Shown in pieces: positions 26,975 to 37,312 of a DNA stretch of 64,000 bases; within the stretch, counting starts at the first letter, position 1; each line of letters opens with the position of its first letter. Below the pieces are notes generated by a model that worked only from the letters and a program-made list of their open reading frames with translations, was not told the origin of the DNA and ran no database searches. This DNA is from CAZGMC01 sp964526565 (GTDB lineage: Bacteria > Pseudomonadota > Alphaproteobacteria > DSM-16000 > Inquilinaceae). The stretch spans positions 1 to 64,000 of the forward strand of contig CAZGMC010000007.1 of assembly GCA_964526565.1 (NCBI GenBank), given 5' to 3'. Made by a program: the position numbers and the translations under genes.

Positions 26975-28039
26975 TCAGTTGGCGGCGACCTCGATGCCCC
27001 AGGTCCCGGCCCAGTCGTGCAGCGCCTCGGGCAGCGGGGCCGGCGTTCCGCCCAGCGCCTCGACGATGGTCACCGTGTTCTCGTACAGCATGCCGATATA
27101 GGTGCCACCCGGCGTGCCGTCCTCGCCCATGGCGTCGGAAAAGAGTTCGCCGCCGATCCGGATGGTATGACCGCGCTCGGCCGCGGCATCGACCATGGCC
27201 TGGACCGTGCGCGGGTTGATCGTGCTCTCCACGAACACCGCCGGCAGGCCGCGCGCCACCACCAGGTCGACCGTGTCGCGGATGTCCGCCACGCCGGCCT
27301 CCGCCTCGGTGCTGATTCCCTGGATCCCCTCGACCTCGATGCCGTAGGCGCGGCCGTAGTAGTTGAAGGCGTCGTGCGCCGTGACCAGTATGCGCTGGCC
27401 CTCGGGAATGCTGGCAATGCTCTCACCGATCCAGTCGTGCAGCGCGGCAAGCTGGTCCTGGTAGGCCGCGGCACGCGCCTGCATCGCTTCGGCACAGTCG
27501 GAGGCAACCTCGCCCAGGGTCGCGGCGATGACCGGCGCGATCTCCGCCCACAGGCTGGCGTCCATCCACAGGTGCGGGTCGATGCCGTAGATGTCCTGGA
27601 CGGTGATCAGCTCGGCCGGGTCGATGGCGCTCGGCGACACCGCCACGGTGGGCTTGACCTCGGCCAGCCGGCCCAGCACCTCGCCGAGCTGCCCTTCCAG
27701 CGAGTAGCCCGAATAGAAGATGGCGTCCGCCTGCTGAAAGGCGCGCACGTCGCTGGCGCTGGCGCGGTACAGGTGCGGGTCGATGCCCGGCCCCATCAGC
27801 GCCTCGACCCGGACGCAGTCGCCGGCGACGTTGCGGGCGACATCGCCAATCATGCCGATGGTGACCACGGCCAGGGGTGCGTCGTCCGGTGCCTGGGCCT
27901 GGGCCTGGGCCTGAACCTGGGCCGGCATCGACAGGATCGACGCCAGAAGGGCGGCGCCGGCCGCGGACGGTGCAAGCGTGCGTGCGCCGCAGATCACCAT
28001 ACGGGTGACCGTCGATATCGGACCCATTCTGTGGATCAT
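26975..28039 (-). CDS. Manganese/zinc-binding periplasmic protein (cluster A-1)
   Basis: A 354-aa substrate-binding protein. The signal peptide ends after MPAQVQAQAQAQA (itself a GGCCTG slippage tract). Metal-ligand regions: GIDPHLYRASASD (first His), DPHLWMDASLWAE (second His), TAHDAFNYYGRAYG with Glu nearby, and the last Asp/Glu in GGELFSDAMGE. These fit the Mn/Zn/Fe A-1 family, with PHLYRAS typical of Mn/Fe binders. AGGAGG lies ten bases before the ATG at 28039. The frame stays open to 28252 through a GGGCC repeat coding for Gly-Pro-Ala-Arg, which I regard as untranslated leader. Divergent from mntR. Confidence 0.9.
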   Translation of the reverse strand: MIHRMGPISTVTRMVICGARTLAPSAAGAALLASILSMPAQVQAQAQAQAPDDAPLAVVTIGMIGDVARNVAGDCVRVEALMGPGIDPHLYRASASDVRAFQQADAIFYSGYSLEGQLGEVLGRLAEVKPTVAVSPSAIDPAELITVQDIYGIDPHLWMDASLWAEIAPVIAATLGEVASDCAEAMQARAAAYQDQLAALHDWIGESIASIPEGQRILVTAHDAFNYYGRAYGIEVEGIQGISTEAEAGVADIRDTVDLVVARGLPAVFVESTINPRTVQAMVDAAAERGHTIRIGGELFSDAMGEDGTPGGTYIGMLYENTVTIVEALGGTPAPLPEALHDWAGTWGIEVAAN

Positions 28040-28080
28040 GATCCCCTGTCCTCCTGCTGGCTCCCGGTTTCCATGCCGCG

Positions 28081-28152
28081 CCGGGCCGGGCCGGGCCGGG
28101 CCGCGCCGGGCCGGGCCGGGCCGGGCCGGGCCGGGCCGGGCCGGGCCGGGCG
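28081..28152. repeat. GGGCC pentanucleotide array in the manganese-operon leader
   Basis: About fourteen tandem CCGGG/GGGCC units with one interruption (CCGCG) near 28101. It lies between the mnt promoter-operator and the binding-protein start and would be a very stable, slippage-prone 5' leader. Confidence 0.9.
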
Positions 28153-28213
28153 GTCTGGCACCGACGCATACCGGCTGAGCACCGGATCTATGCATGCACT
28201 TGCTATATGTCAA

Positions 28214-28242
28214 TTGACAAAGAATGTTAGCTTTGGCTAACT
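28214..28242 (+). promoter_or_regulatory. Putative mntR promoter
   Basis: TTGACA (28214-28219), a 17-nt spacer, and CTAACT (28237-28242). The spacer and -10 are covered by the palindromic operator, as expected for autorepression. The -10 is a weak match. Confidence 0.4.
28226..28241. promoter_or_regulatory. MntR-box-like palindromic operator
   Basis: GTTAGC-TTTG-GCTAAC is a perfect 6-bp inverted repeat with a 4-bp centre, in the shared promoter region of mntR and the manganese transporter. Its TAGC-N4-GCTA core matches the layout of the enterobacterial MntR site (arms ATAGC and GCTAT). Mn-loaded MntR would silence the transporter and probably its own gene. Confidence 0.7.
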
Positions 28243-28308
28243 TTTTTCTCACCGGTGCGGTGGCTTGGCGACCGGCGCCGGCAGCGACCGCTGTGGCGAG
28301 AGGAACCG

Positions 28309-28743
28309 ATGGCCCTGCGCGATGCCAAGCGTCAGGCCCGCACCTTCGATGAGGTGCGGCGGGCGCACCAGAGGGAGATGACGGAGGACTATCTCGAGCT
28401 GATCGCCGACCTGTGCGATGCCACGGGCGAGGCGCGAACCGTCGATCTCGCCGAGCGCCTGGGTGTCACCGCCGCCACCGTGAACGCGGTCCTGCAACGG
28501 CTGGCGCGTGAAGGCCTGGTACGCAAGGAGCGCTACCGGTCGATCTTCCTGACCGAGAACGGCCGCACGGTGGCCGAACGGTCGCGCGAGCGACACCGCC
28601 TCGTCCGCGACTTCCTTCTGGCGCTGGGCGTCGAGTCGGAGACCGCCGAGACCGACGCGGAGGGAATCGAGCACCACACCAGCGACGAGACCCTGCGCGC
28701 GTTTCGGGCCTTCCTGGATGCCACCGACAAGGTCCGGCCCTGA
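28309..28743 (+). CDS. mntR: Manganese-responsive regulator MntR (DtxR family)
   Basis: A 144-aa repressor. The winged helix spans about 25-85 (EDYLELIADLCDATGEARTV, DLAERLGVTAATVNAVLQRL, REGLVRKERYRSIFLTENG). The metal-binding and dimerisation helices follow (RHRLVRDFLLALGVESETAE, DAEGIEHHTSDETLRAF), with Glu/His ligands as in MntR. It lacks the SH3-like third domain of DtxR and IdeR, again as in MntR. GAGAGGAACCG precedes the ATG. Divergent from the transporter across the operator. Confidence 0.92.
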   Translation: MALRDAKRQARTFDEVRRAHQREMTEDYLELIADLCDATGEARTVDLAERLGVTAATVNAVLQRLAREGLVRKERYRSIFLTENGRTVAERSRERHRLVRDFLLALGVESETAETDAEGIEHHTSDETLRAFRAFLDATDKVRP

Positions 28744-28850
28744 GCCGGCACCTTGCCCCGAGTCGGACAGAACGACCTGCCATCGGACGGGAGCCGTGCC
28801 GGCGGCAGGTGTCTGCGGCAGGTGTCTGCGGCAGGTGTCGGGCCGCAGCG

Positions 28851-29294
28851 TCAGAACTGATACCGCCGCAACACCGTCAGCGAGGAAATGGCGCCGAGCA
28901 GCTTTCTCGTCTCGGGCTCGACGACGGGCAGGCGCAGGGCACCGCCGGCGAGCAGCTTGATCGCCTCGACCAGCGGCGTGTCGGGGTACATGACCGGAAC
29001 GTCGCGTTCGGCGAAGTCGGCGACGTGGCGGCCCAGGTGGGGCGTGATTCGGTCATCGACGTCGTTGAGCGTCTCGAACTCGGGCTGCTCCGTGACCTTG
29101 GCCATGTCGCTCTCCGCCGGCAGCAACAGCCTGGCCAGCGTAAACGATGTGATCTCGCCGACGTACGTGTCGTCCTGGTCGACCACGAGCAGGGCCTGGC
29201 GGCGCTGCTTTATCATGGTGGCCAGTGCCTCGCCCATCGTGTCCCGGTCGCGCACGGTGGCGACCGACCGGACCATGTAGTGCTTGACCTGCAT
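28851..29294 (-). CDS. CBS-pair domain protein
   Basis: A 147-aa protein of two CBS motifs: MQVKHYMVRSVATVRDRDT to YVGEITSFTLARLLLP, then DRDVPVMYPDT-type second motif (FAERDVPVMYPDTPLVEAIK to KLLGAISSLTVLRRYQF). A charged linker lies between (FETLNDVDDRITPHLGRHVA). The start at 29294 fits the homology; the longer open frame upstream is Arg/Cys-rich and non-coding in character. It lies between mntR (convergent) and the pyrophosphatase (divergent). The partner enzyme is not evident; regulation of the neighbouring pyrophosphatase, which in some bacteria has internal CBS domains only in soluble forms, is not supported by the sequence. Confidence 0.8.
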   Translation of the reverse strand: MQVKHYMVRSVATVRDRDTMGEALATMIKQRRQALLVVDQDDTYVGEITSFTLARLLLPAESDMAKVTEQPEFETLNDVDDRITPHLGRHVADFAERDVPVMYPDTPLVEAIKLLAGGALRLPVVEPETRKLLGAISSLTVLRRYQF

Positions 29295-29680
29295 CAGCCT
29301 GATACCCTGAGAGGTGTCGCCCGCGTTCCGGCGGCGACGACACCGGCCGGCATGCGGGACGGACAGCAGAAGGATGCCTGGGGGCCGGCCCGCGCGCGGG
29401 CAGCGGCAATCACGCGAAGGCCGGCATTGTCTTCCCGTTCCACGGCGGATGCAACACCGGGCGGCGAATCCGCCGGCAGTCTGTGAGCATCTGGACGGCC
29501 TAACGCAATCGCGGTAAAACGCCGCCCGCATCGCTCGCCAGGCCAGACAAAGCCACAAGCCCCGATCCAGGGGCGACAGCTCGGACCTCGCAATCGAGTC
29601 CTACCCCGCAAGTCCCGATCTCCGGGCCGGGACCCGCACCACCCCGCGGCGTCCCGCGACCCGTCCAAAGGGAGACAGGC
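29295..29680. other. Intergenic region before the pyrophosphatase gene
   Basis: No gene or clear repeat. It must contain the divergent promoters for the CBS gene and hppA; I see no convincing hexamer pair. Confidence 0.3.
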
Positions 29681-31789
<2,109 letters not shown>

Positions 31790-31801
31790 GCCGATACGCA
31801 T

Positions 31802-31836
31802 GCGGCCGCCGCCCGGTCGGGCCGGGCGGCGGCCGC
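31802..31836 (+). terminator. Strong GC hairpin after hppA
   Basis: A perfect 15-bp stem (GCGGCCGCCGCCCGG pairs with CCGGGCGGCGGCCGC) with a 5-nt loop, 12 nt after the hppA stop. No T-run follows, so it may stabilise the 3' end or act in Rho-dependent termination instead of being a classical intrinsic terminator. Confidence 0.5.
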
Positions 31837-32021
31837 AGTGCGGTTTCACGGCATTATGGGGATCGCGAGAGACATCGGGTCAGGGCGACAACCACCCCCC
31901 GCCGCAGCGACCTTGTCCGCCCCGACAGCACCGGTCACCCTGCCGGACCCCTTTGGGACAAGCAGGGACGGCGCGTCCGGCCGGCACTGCGGCGGAAGGA
32001 CAGCGGAGGGGCAGCGCCCCC

Positions 32022-32315
32022 TTATTCCTCGTGCTTGATGGGCGCGCCCAGCTCGGACAGCTTGAACAACCGGAATGCCCGGTCACCGTTCACGTCCAGC
32101 ACACGCAGGTCATCCGATTCGGCCAGGCTGTGCATGACCACGTCGAAGTGCCGCCCATAGCGCTGCGCCACCAGCTCCATAGGCAGATCGTACGCGATGT
32201 ACTTCGGAATTCCCTTGGCCCGCAAGAGTTCGTTCACCCGCGGATTGTCGATGGAGTCGTACGACGTGACAATCACGATGGGGCCGGTGCCGGTCACCAG
32301 AAACGCTGCCTTCAT
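32022..32315 (-). CDS. Small conserved cytosolic protein, 97 aa
   Basis: Begins MKAAFLVTGTGPIVIVTSYD and continues with RAKGIPKYIAYDLPMELVAQ, RYGRHFDVVMHSLAE and SDDLRVLDVNGDRAFRLF. This pattern matches a small family usually annotated only as 'cytosolic protein' in proteobacteria. No catalytic motif is evident; the fold looks alpha/beta. GGAG precedes the ATG by about ten bases. Monocistronic on the minus strand. Confidence 0.7.
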   Translation of the reverse strand: MKAAFLVTGTGPIVIVTSYDSIDNPRVNELLRAKGIPKYIAYDLPMELVAQRYGRHFDVVMHSLAESDDLRVLDVNGDRAFRLFKLSELGAPIKHEE

Positions 32316-32620
32316 GGGGCCATTCTCCGACGGGAAAGAGACTGCAGGACGATTGTGCAGTGCGGACTCGTCGGTTAATACAGATTTCGCGGCATCCGTT
32401 CAATGGCGTTTCGGCGCCTCAATGGCGTTTCGGCGCCGCCGGGACGGATTGTTTGCACCGCGGCAAGGCTGCCCGGACGCCCCATAGGTCACCGTCACCG
32501 TCACCGGCCGCGACCGCTTCACTGTGACCGGGGCATGAGTCGGCCGGCCTTGCCAGCTGCTTGTGCCCGCGCCTAGCCTGTCCGGAAACGTGAACATGCC
32601 ATGGCAGTCGGGGTAAACCG
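32316..32620. other. Intergenic region with a 19-bp direct repeat
   Basis: CAATGGCGTTTCGGCGCC occurs twice head to tail (32401-32419 and 32420-32438). The CACCGTCACCGTCACCGG tract follows near 32490. No gene seen. Divergent promoters for the flanking genes should be here. Confidence 0.5.
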
Positions 32621-33712
32621 ATGACAGCGTCGCCGCCCAGCGCCATTATCGTTCTGGACTTCCACGAGTTCGGCAAGGCCCCCGGCCTGGAGGAACCGCC
32701 GCGGGAGGATCTGTCGGCGGTGGTCCGCACCGGCCCCTGCCTGTGGCTGGCCTCGGACGAGACGGCGGCGGTGGAGCGCCTGACCACCCGCGACGGCCGC
32801 ACCTTCGCCGAACACCGCACCTTCCCCCTTGGCACTCTGTTCGACCTGCCCGACGGCGCCGGCGAGGAGGTCGACATCGAGGGCATGACCGTCGACGACG
32901 AGTACCTGTGGATCACCGGCTCGCACAGCCGCGTCCGGAAAAAGCCGAAGGACAAGCATTCCGACGAAAAGGCCTTCGCCCGGCTGACCCGGGTCGAGTT
33001 CCGCCCCAACCGCTATTTCGTTGGCCGCGTGCCCCTCGCCGGCGAGGACGGCCTGCCCGCCCTGGCCCGCCGCCACGGCCACCGCTCGGCCGCCCGGCTG
33101 CGCATGGACGAGACCGGCAACATCCTGTCGCATGCCCTGCGCGACGACGAGCACATCGGCCGTTTCCTGGAAATTCCGGCCAAGGAGAACGGGTTCGAAG
33201 TCGAGGGCCTGGCCGTCGCCGGCGACCGGCTGTTCCTGGGCCTGCGCGGGCCGGTGCTGCGCGGCTGGGCGCTGATCCTGGAGATCACCGTGGTCGCCGC
33301 CGGCGACGACGGGCTGCTGGAGCTGGTCCCCGTCGGCCCCGACGGGCTGGGCTACCGCAAGCATTTCCTCGATCTGGGCGGGCTCGGCATCCGCGACCTG
33401 GTCCGCCGCGGCGAGGACCTGCTGGTCCTCGCCGGCCCGACCATGGACCTGGACGGTCCGGTGTCCGTGCATCTGTGGCCCGGCGGTGCCGCGGCGCCGC
33501 ACGAGCAGATCGTCCGCCGTGACCGCCTGCCCCGCCTGCTGGATCTGCCCCATGGCGTCGGGACCGGTCATGCCGAAGGGCTGGCCCTGTCCGGCGGCGA
33601 GGGCGAGCCCGAGCAGCTGCTGGTCGTCTATGACACGCCCGGCCCGAGCCGCCGGCTGCCCGACGGCAACGTGCTGGCCGACCTGTTCGCCCCGGACTGG
33701 AGTGCGGCCTGA
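32621..33712 (+). CDS. DUF3616 family protein (predicted beta-propeller)
   Basis: A 363-aa protein. Family blocks: LSAVVRTGPCLWLASDETAA, VDIEGMTVDDEYLWITGSHS, RVRKKPKDKHSDEKAFARL, KENGFEVEGLAVAGDRLFLG, LRGPVLRGWALILEI, GHAEGLALSGGEG and LLVVYDTPGP. Repeats of the form 'EGLAV..DRLFLGLRGP' are those of a propeller. No signal peptide, so cytoplasmic as it stands. Function unknown; a phytase-like or SMP30-like hydrolase fold has been suggested for such proteins but I cannot support an activity. Confidence 0.75.
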   Translation: MTASPPSAIIVLDFHEFGKAPGLEEPPREDLSAVVRTGPCLWLASDETAAVERLTTRDGRTFAEHRTFPLGTLFDLPDGAGEEVDIEGMTVDDEYLWITGSHSRVRKKPKDKHSDEKAFARLTRVEFRPNRYFVGRVPLAGEDGLPALARRHGHRSAARLRMDETGNILSHALRDDEHIGRFLEIPAKENGFEVEGLAVAGDRLFLGLRGPVLRGWALILEITVVAAGDDGLLELVPVGPDGLGYRKHFLDLGGLGIRDLVRRGEDLLVLAGPTMDLDGPVSVHLWPGGAAAPHEQIVRRDRLPRLLDLPHGVGTGHAEGLALSGGEGEPEQLLVVYDTPGPSRRLPDGNVLADLFAPDWSAA

Positions 33713-33725
33713 CCCGGCCCGGCCC

Positions 33726-33772
33726 GGCCGGCCCGCCTGGCCCGCCTGGGCCGCCTGGCCCGCCTGGGCCGC
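33726..33772. repeat. GGCCCGCCT tandem repeat
   Basis: Five degenerate 9-bp units (GCCCGCCTG / GGCCGCCTG) in the short gap between the convergent DUF3616 and hydrolase genes. Confidence 0.7.
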
Positions 33773-33774
33773 GG

Positions 33775-34524
33775 TCAGTACCGCGCGAACCAGGCCAGGG
33801 TGGCGTCGCACAGCGCGTCGATACAGGTGCCGCCGGTAAAGATGTGGTCGGCACCGGGGATGACGCGCCGCTCGACCGGACCGCCCATGGCCGCCGAGAA
33901 ATCCTGCTGCGAATCGTCGTAGCCGCCCTCGCCGGCCACGATGAACTGCGTCGGCACGGTCACCGTGGCGGCGATTCGCTCCATGACGGCGCGGTCCAGG
34001 GCGCGGCCCTCCTCGGCCATGGCAACGCCGACCTGGGCGCGGAACTGGTCGCAGGTGACGTAGAGGCCCAGCACCGGCTCGAACACGGCGAGCGGCACCG
34101 GCCGCGACCAGATCGAGGCCGGCACGAACAGCGAATCCCACTGGCTGAACGCCGCCGCGTCGCCGATGCCCGACAGCAGCAGCGTGGTGCCGCCATAGCT
34201 GTGCCCGGCCAGATAGAGCCGGTCATAATCGGGCCGCAGATGGGCATGGACGCGGCGCAGGTCGGCCGCCTGCACCGCCAGGGTCACATCGCGCAGCGCC
34301 CGGGCACCCGCCTCCCAGGAGTAGAAGTTGAACCGGCAGACATCGTAGCCGGCGGCCAGGAACCGGTCGCGGGCGGCGCGGTAAACGAACCCGTCGAGGC
34401 TGCCGGTGAACCCGTGCGCCATGATCACGGCACGGCCGGTGCGCGCCTCAGCTCGACTGAGCACGCCGCAGATCCTGGCCCCGTCACCGCTATCGAGCAC
34501 CAGCGGCCGTTCGTCCAGCAGCAT
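33775..34524 (-). CDS. Alpha/beta hydrolase
   Basis: A 249-aa cytoplasmic hydrolase. Oxyanion region AVIMAHGFTGSLDGFVY, nucleophile elbow LAGHSYGGTTLLLSG (Ser about residue 107), acid in the VPTQFIVAGEGGYDDS region, and the catalytic His in PGADHIFTGG. Substrate unknown; similar proteins act on esters or acyl chains. Start at MLLDERPLVLD chosen; the frame remains open 34 codons upstream, but that stretch looks non-coding. It lies 122 nt downstream of the stomatin-NfeD pair on the same strand. Confidence 0.82.
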   Translation of the reverse strand: MLLDERPLVLDSGDGARICGVLSRAEARTGRAVIMAHGFTGSLDGFVYRAARDRFLAAGYDVCRFNFYSWEAGARALRDVTLAVQAADLRRVHAHLRPDYDRLYLAGHSYGGTTLLLSGIGDAAAFSQWDSLFVPASIWSRPVPLAVFEPVLGLYVTCDQFRAQVGVAMAEEGRALDRAVMERIAATVTVPTQFIVAGEGGYDDSQQDFSAAMGGPVERRVIPGADHIFTGGTCIDALCDATLAWFARY

Positions 34525-34646
34525 GCGATCACCCGGCGGCAAGTCCGGCCGGCCCGCCTTGCCGACAGCGGAAAGGCGGCCCGACCTGCATGGCCCGACC
34601 TGCATGGCGGCAACGTGCCGACCCAACTGCGGCGGCGCAAGGCCGA

Positions 34647-35105
34647 TCAGGCCTCGGGCTCCTCCGCCCGCACCACCTGCAGCCGGCCGTCGCGGATGCC
34701 GGTGACGCGGACGCGGGTGCCGGCCTTCAGGTCCGGCCCCTCGACGGTCCAGAAACCGTCGGCGACGCGGGCCTTGCCGACGCCGCCGGCGATCGGCTCG
34801 TACAGCACGAACACCCGGCCGACATATTGCTGCGCCCGGCGGTTCAGGGTCGAGTCGTCGTCCGTCTCGCTACGGTCGGGAAAGACGTAGCGCCGCCCGA
34901 CGATCACCGCCGCCACCGACAGCACGGCGAAGGCCAGCACCTGCAGCTCCCAGGCCAGTGACGGCAGCACGAGCACGACCAGCCCGACCACCAGCGCCGC
35001 CAGCCCGAGCCACAGGAAGACCACGCCCGGTGCGAACACCTCGATGACGACGAACAGCGCCGCCGCCACCCACCAGTACCAGAACTCGATCTGGACGTCG
35101 GTCAT
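34647..35105 (-). CDS. NfeD-family membrane protein
   Basis: A 152-aa protein: two or three membrane helices (FWYWWVAAALFVVIEVFAPG, VVFLWLGLAALVVGLVVLVL, LQVLAFAVLSVAAVIVG) and a C-terminal OB-fold domain (YVGRVFVLYEPIAGGVGKAR, GTRVRVTGIRDGRLQVVRA). NfeD1b-type proteins are encoded next to slipin/paraslipin genes and work with them in membrane microdomains. It begins 14 nt after the slipin stop. Confidence 0.9.
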   Translation of the reverse strand: MTDVQIEFWYWWVAAALFVVIEVFAPGVVFLWLGLAALVVGLVVLVLPSLAWELQVLAFAVLSVAAVIVGRRYVFPDRSETDDDSTLNRRAQQYVGRVFVLYEPIAGGVGKARVADGFWTVEGPDLKAGTRVRVTGIRDGRLQVVRAEEPEA

Positions 35106-35119
35106 GGCTCAGGCTGCCG

Positions 35120-36244
35120 TCACGCGCTGCCCCACGGACCGCCCGCGGGCGGCGCGGCGCGGCCCGCGGCGGGCAGCGGCGGCGGCACCGGCACCGGCAC
35201 GGCCGCTGCAGGCGACTCGGCAGTCGCTGCCCCCGCCCTGGCGGATCCTGCCGGCGGCGCCGACGGCGCCGACCGGCGCGGCCCCGGTGCCCCGCCCGAC
35301 GGCGGGAGCGCCGGACCACCGCCGCTGCCGCTGCCGCCGAAGGTCTCGCGGGCGATCTCGGCGATGCCGCCCAGGGCGCCGATCACGTTGGCCGCCTCCA
35401 GGGGCAGGAACAGCACCTTCTGGTTCGGCGCCGACGCCAGCGACTGCAAAGCGTCGACGTAACGCTGCGCCACGAAATAGTTGATGGCCTGGACGTTGCC
35501 GGCGGCGATGGCCTCGGAGACCATGCGGGTCGCCTCGGCCTCGGCGCCGGCCGAGCGTTCGCGCGCCTCGGCGTCACGGAAGGCCGCCTCGCGCCGGCCT
35601 TCGGCCTCCAGCACGGCCGCCTGTTTCATACCCTCGGCCTTGAGGATCTGGGCTTGGCGCTGCCCCTCGGCCTCCAGGATGCTGGCGCGACGTTCGCGCT
35701 CCGCCTTCATCTGGCGGGCCATGGCATCGACCAGGTCGCGCGGCGGCGTGATGTCGCGGATCTCGATGCGGGTGATCTTGACGCCCCAGGGGTTGGTCGC
35801 CTCGTCGACGACGTGCATCAGCTGGGCGTTGATGTGCTCGCGGTTGGACAGCAGGTCGTCCAGGTCCATGGAGCCCATCACCGTGCGCAGGTTGGTCATG
35901 GTCAGGTTGACGATGGCCAGCTCCAGGTTGCGCACCTCGTAGGCGGCGTTGCGCGCGTCGAGGATCTGGTAGAAGACCACGCCGTCGGCGGTGACCATGG
36001 CGTTGTCCTTGGTGATGACCTCCTGCGACGGCACATCCAGCACCGTCTCCATCATGTTCATTTTGGCGCCGATCTTGTCGATGAACGGCGTGATCAGGTT
36101 GAGGCCCGGCCGCAGCGTCCGCGTATAGCGGCCGAATCGCTCAACGGTCCACTCCATGCCCTGCGGCACCGACTTGACCCCCATGAAGACAAGGATCACC
36201 GCCAGCAGCAGCACGGCCAGCACGAATACCGAGAATGCGCTCAT
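35120..36244 (-). CDS. SPFH/band-7 protein, paraslipin (QmcA-like)
   Basis: A 374-aa protein. One N-terminal membrane helix (VFVLAVLLLAVILVFMGV), the SPFH domain (ERFGRYTRTLRPGLNLITPF, VLDVPSQEVITKDNAMVTAD), a coiled-coil stretch rich in Ala/Glu/Arg (ASILEAEGQRQAQILKAEGM), and the conserved AINYFVAQRYVDALQSLASA block. The last 75 residues are Gly/Pro/Ala-rich and unique. It organises membrane domains with the adjacent NfeD protein. Confidence 0.9.
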   Translation of the reverse strand: MSAFSVFVLAVLLLAVILVFMGVKSVPQGMEWTVERFGRYTRTLRPGLNLITPFIDKIGAKMNMMETVLDVPSQEVITKDNAMVTADGVVFYQILDARNAAYEVRNLELAIVNLTMTNLRTVMGSMDLDDLLSNREHINAQLMHVVDEATNPWGVKITRIEIRDITPPRDLVDAMARQMKAERERRASILEAEGQRQAQILKAEGMKQAAVLEAEGRREAAFRDAEARERSAGAEAEATRMVSEAIAAGNVQAINYFVAQRYVDALQSLASAPNQKVLFLPLEAANVIGALGGIAEIARETFGGSGSGGGPALPPSGGAPGPRRSAPSAPPAGSARAGAATAESPAAAVPVPVPPPLPAAGRAAPPAGGPWGSA

Positions 36245-36470
36245 CCCCTTCCGACCTCCACGCCCCGTTCATCTCCCGCCAGAGTATAGCGGCATGCGGT
36301 GTAAGCCCAAGAATCGATCGTGTTCAAGGATCTTGATCGCATCGCCTCTGGCGCCGCAACAGCACCGCGAACACCTCCGGGGCGGCCGCGCACCGTAGCA
36401 GCGCCCCGGTCCGCCGGCGTGTCGCAATCGCCATGGGCGGCCGCCGCAGCCGATGCCGGACCGGCACGGT

Positions 36471-36938
36471 TCAGGCGCCGGCGGCCGCCATCGCGCCGCT
36501 CAGCCAGGTCTCCAGCGCCTGCCCCTCGGGCCGGCCCTCGGTCTGCCACAGATCGTAGAGGCGGTCGCCCAGCAGGCGCCGCACCTGGCCCTCGAGCAGG
36601 CCGGCCGAGACGCGCAGATTGATGGTGATCAGGGCCTGGACCTGGGCGTCGGTCAGCGGCGCGTGCTCGGCGCGCAGGATGGTGCTGATGACGTACTCGG
36701 CAAGCTGGGTCAGCCCGGTCCGCAGCGCGGCGGGAATGGTGTCCGCCCTGCCCAGGTCGTGCTTGATGGCGAACCAGAGCTCCAGGTCATGCTTCAGCGC
36801 ACCGGCCAGCGTCTGGCTGGTGTCTGCCTCCTGGATCATGACGGCGGCATCGGCCAGCACCTTGGCGTCGTGGATGGCGTCGCGCAGCGAGTCGCCGCTG
36901 GTGGCATCGAGCGGCGTTGCGGTGGCGGTGGTCCTCAT
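36471..36938 (-). CDS. flaF: FlaF-like flagellar regulator
   Basis: A 155-aa protein. The segment QTLAGALKHDLELWFAIKHD, then TIPAALRTGLTQLAEYVI, matches the FlaF pattern, in which a short helical protein promotes flagellin translation or export in alphaproteobacteria. FlaF is usually about 115 residues; here the C-terminus is extended (ALITINLRVSAGLLEG to LETWLSGAMAAAGA). AGGA precedes the ATG. Close to the hook-associated genes, which supports the call; flagellin and flbT are not in the window. Confidence 0.65.
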   Translation of the reverse strand: MRTTATATPLDATSGDSLRDAIHDAKVLADAAVMIQEADTSQTLAGALKHDLELWFAIKHDLGRADTIPAALRTGLTQLAEYVISTILRAEHAPLTDAQVQALITINLRVSAGLLEGQVRRLLGDRLYDLWQTEGRPEGQALETWLSGAMAAAGA

Positions 36939-37098
36939 GGAGAGCGTCCTTTCTTGATCAGCGCGGTGCCGTGGCCGGTGCGCATCGCTGCACCGCCTGT
37001 GCCACGCCGGTCCGCGGCGTGTGGCGTGCGGACATCGTGAGGATAAGGGCGAGACGTTAAGCCCGACGTAAAGCCCGGCATAAGCCGCCAGCCGGGAA

Positions 37099-37134
37099 TG
37101 GTCCCCGGTGAGTGGTCCCCGGTGAGTGGTCCCC
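37099..37134. repeat. 14-bp tandem array (TGGTCCCCGGTGAG)
   Basis: Two full copies and a partial copy of TGGTCCCCGGTGAG (the third diverges as TGGTCCCCGTCCC). The minus strand reads GGGGACCACTCACC. Period 14, as in the arrays near 8711 and 55488. Confidence 0.7.
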
Positions 37135-37199
37135 GTCCCTGCGGGCACCGCGCCGGCAAGGCCCGGTTCGATTCAGGATAAACAGGCGACACTATTTTC

Positions 37200-37229
37200 T
37201 GGTTAATGGAACGTTTATTGGTTAACGGA
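37200..37229 (+). promoter_or_regulatory. Paired 11-bp direct repeats, likely regulator-binding site
   Basis: TGGTTAATGGA (37200-37210) and TGGTTAACGGA (37219-37229) are spaced 8 bp apart (19-bp period, nearly two helical turns). They end 30 bp upstream of the -35 element. The GGTTAA core recalls CtrA-type TTAACC half-sites, common in alphaproteobacterial flagellar promoters. Confidence 0.5.
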
Positions 37230-37259
37230 CCGTATGCATGGCCCGGCCGGCAATTGGTC

Positions 37260-37288
37260 TTGATTATTCGGTCCGATCCAACTAGTAT
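37260..37288 (+). promoter_or_regulatory. Sigma70-type promoter of the flaG-like gene
   Basis: TTGATT (37260-37265), a 17-nt spacer, TAGTAT (37283-37288), then 24 nt to the start codon. Good spacing and near-consensus hexamers. Confidence 0.6.
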
Positions 37289-37312
37289 GGGGCGTGAGGG
37301 AGTCCGAGTGAC

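Larger units (their letters stand above)
36939..37312. other. Regulatory region between flaF and the flaG-like gene
   Basis: It contains the 14-bp tandem array near 37100, then a 19-bp-period direct repeat (37200-37229) and a sigma70-type promoter (37260-37288) reading toward the flaG-like gene. These are listed separately. Confidence 0.5.

Noticed and set aside
28040..28252. N-terminal extension of the manganese-binding protein through the GGGCC array (GPARP repeats)
   Set aside because: It would bury the signal peptide and ignore the strong AGGAGG before the ATG at 28039.
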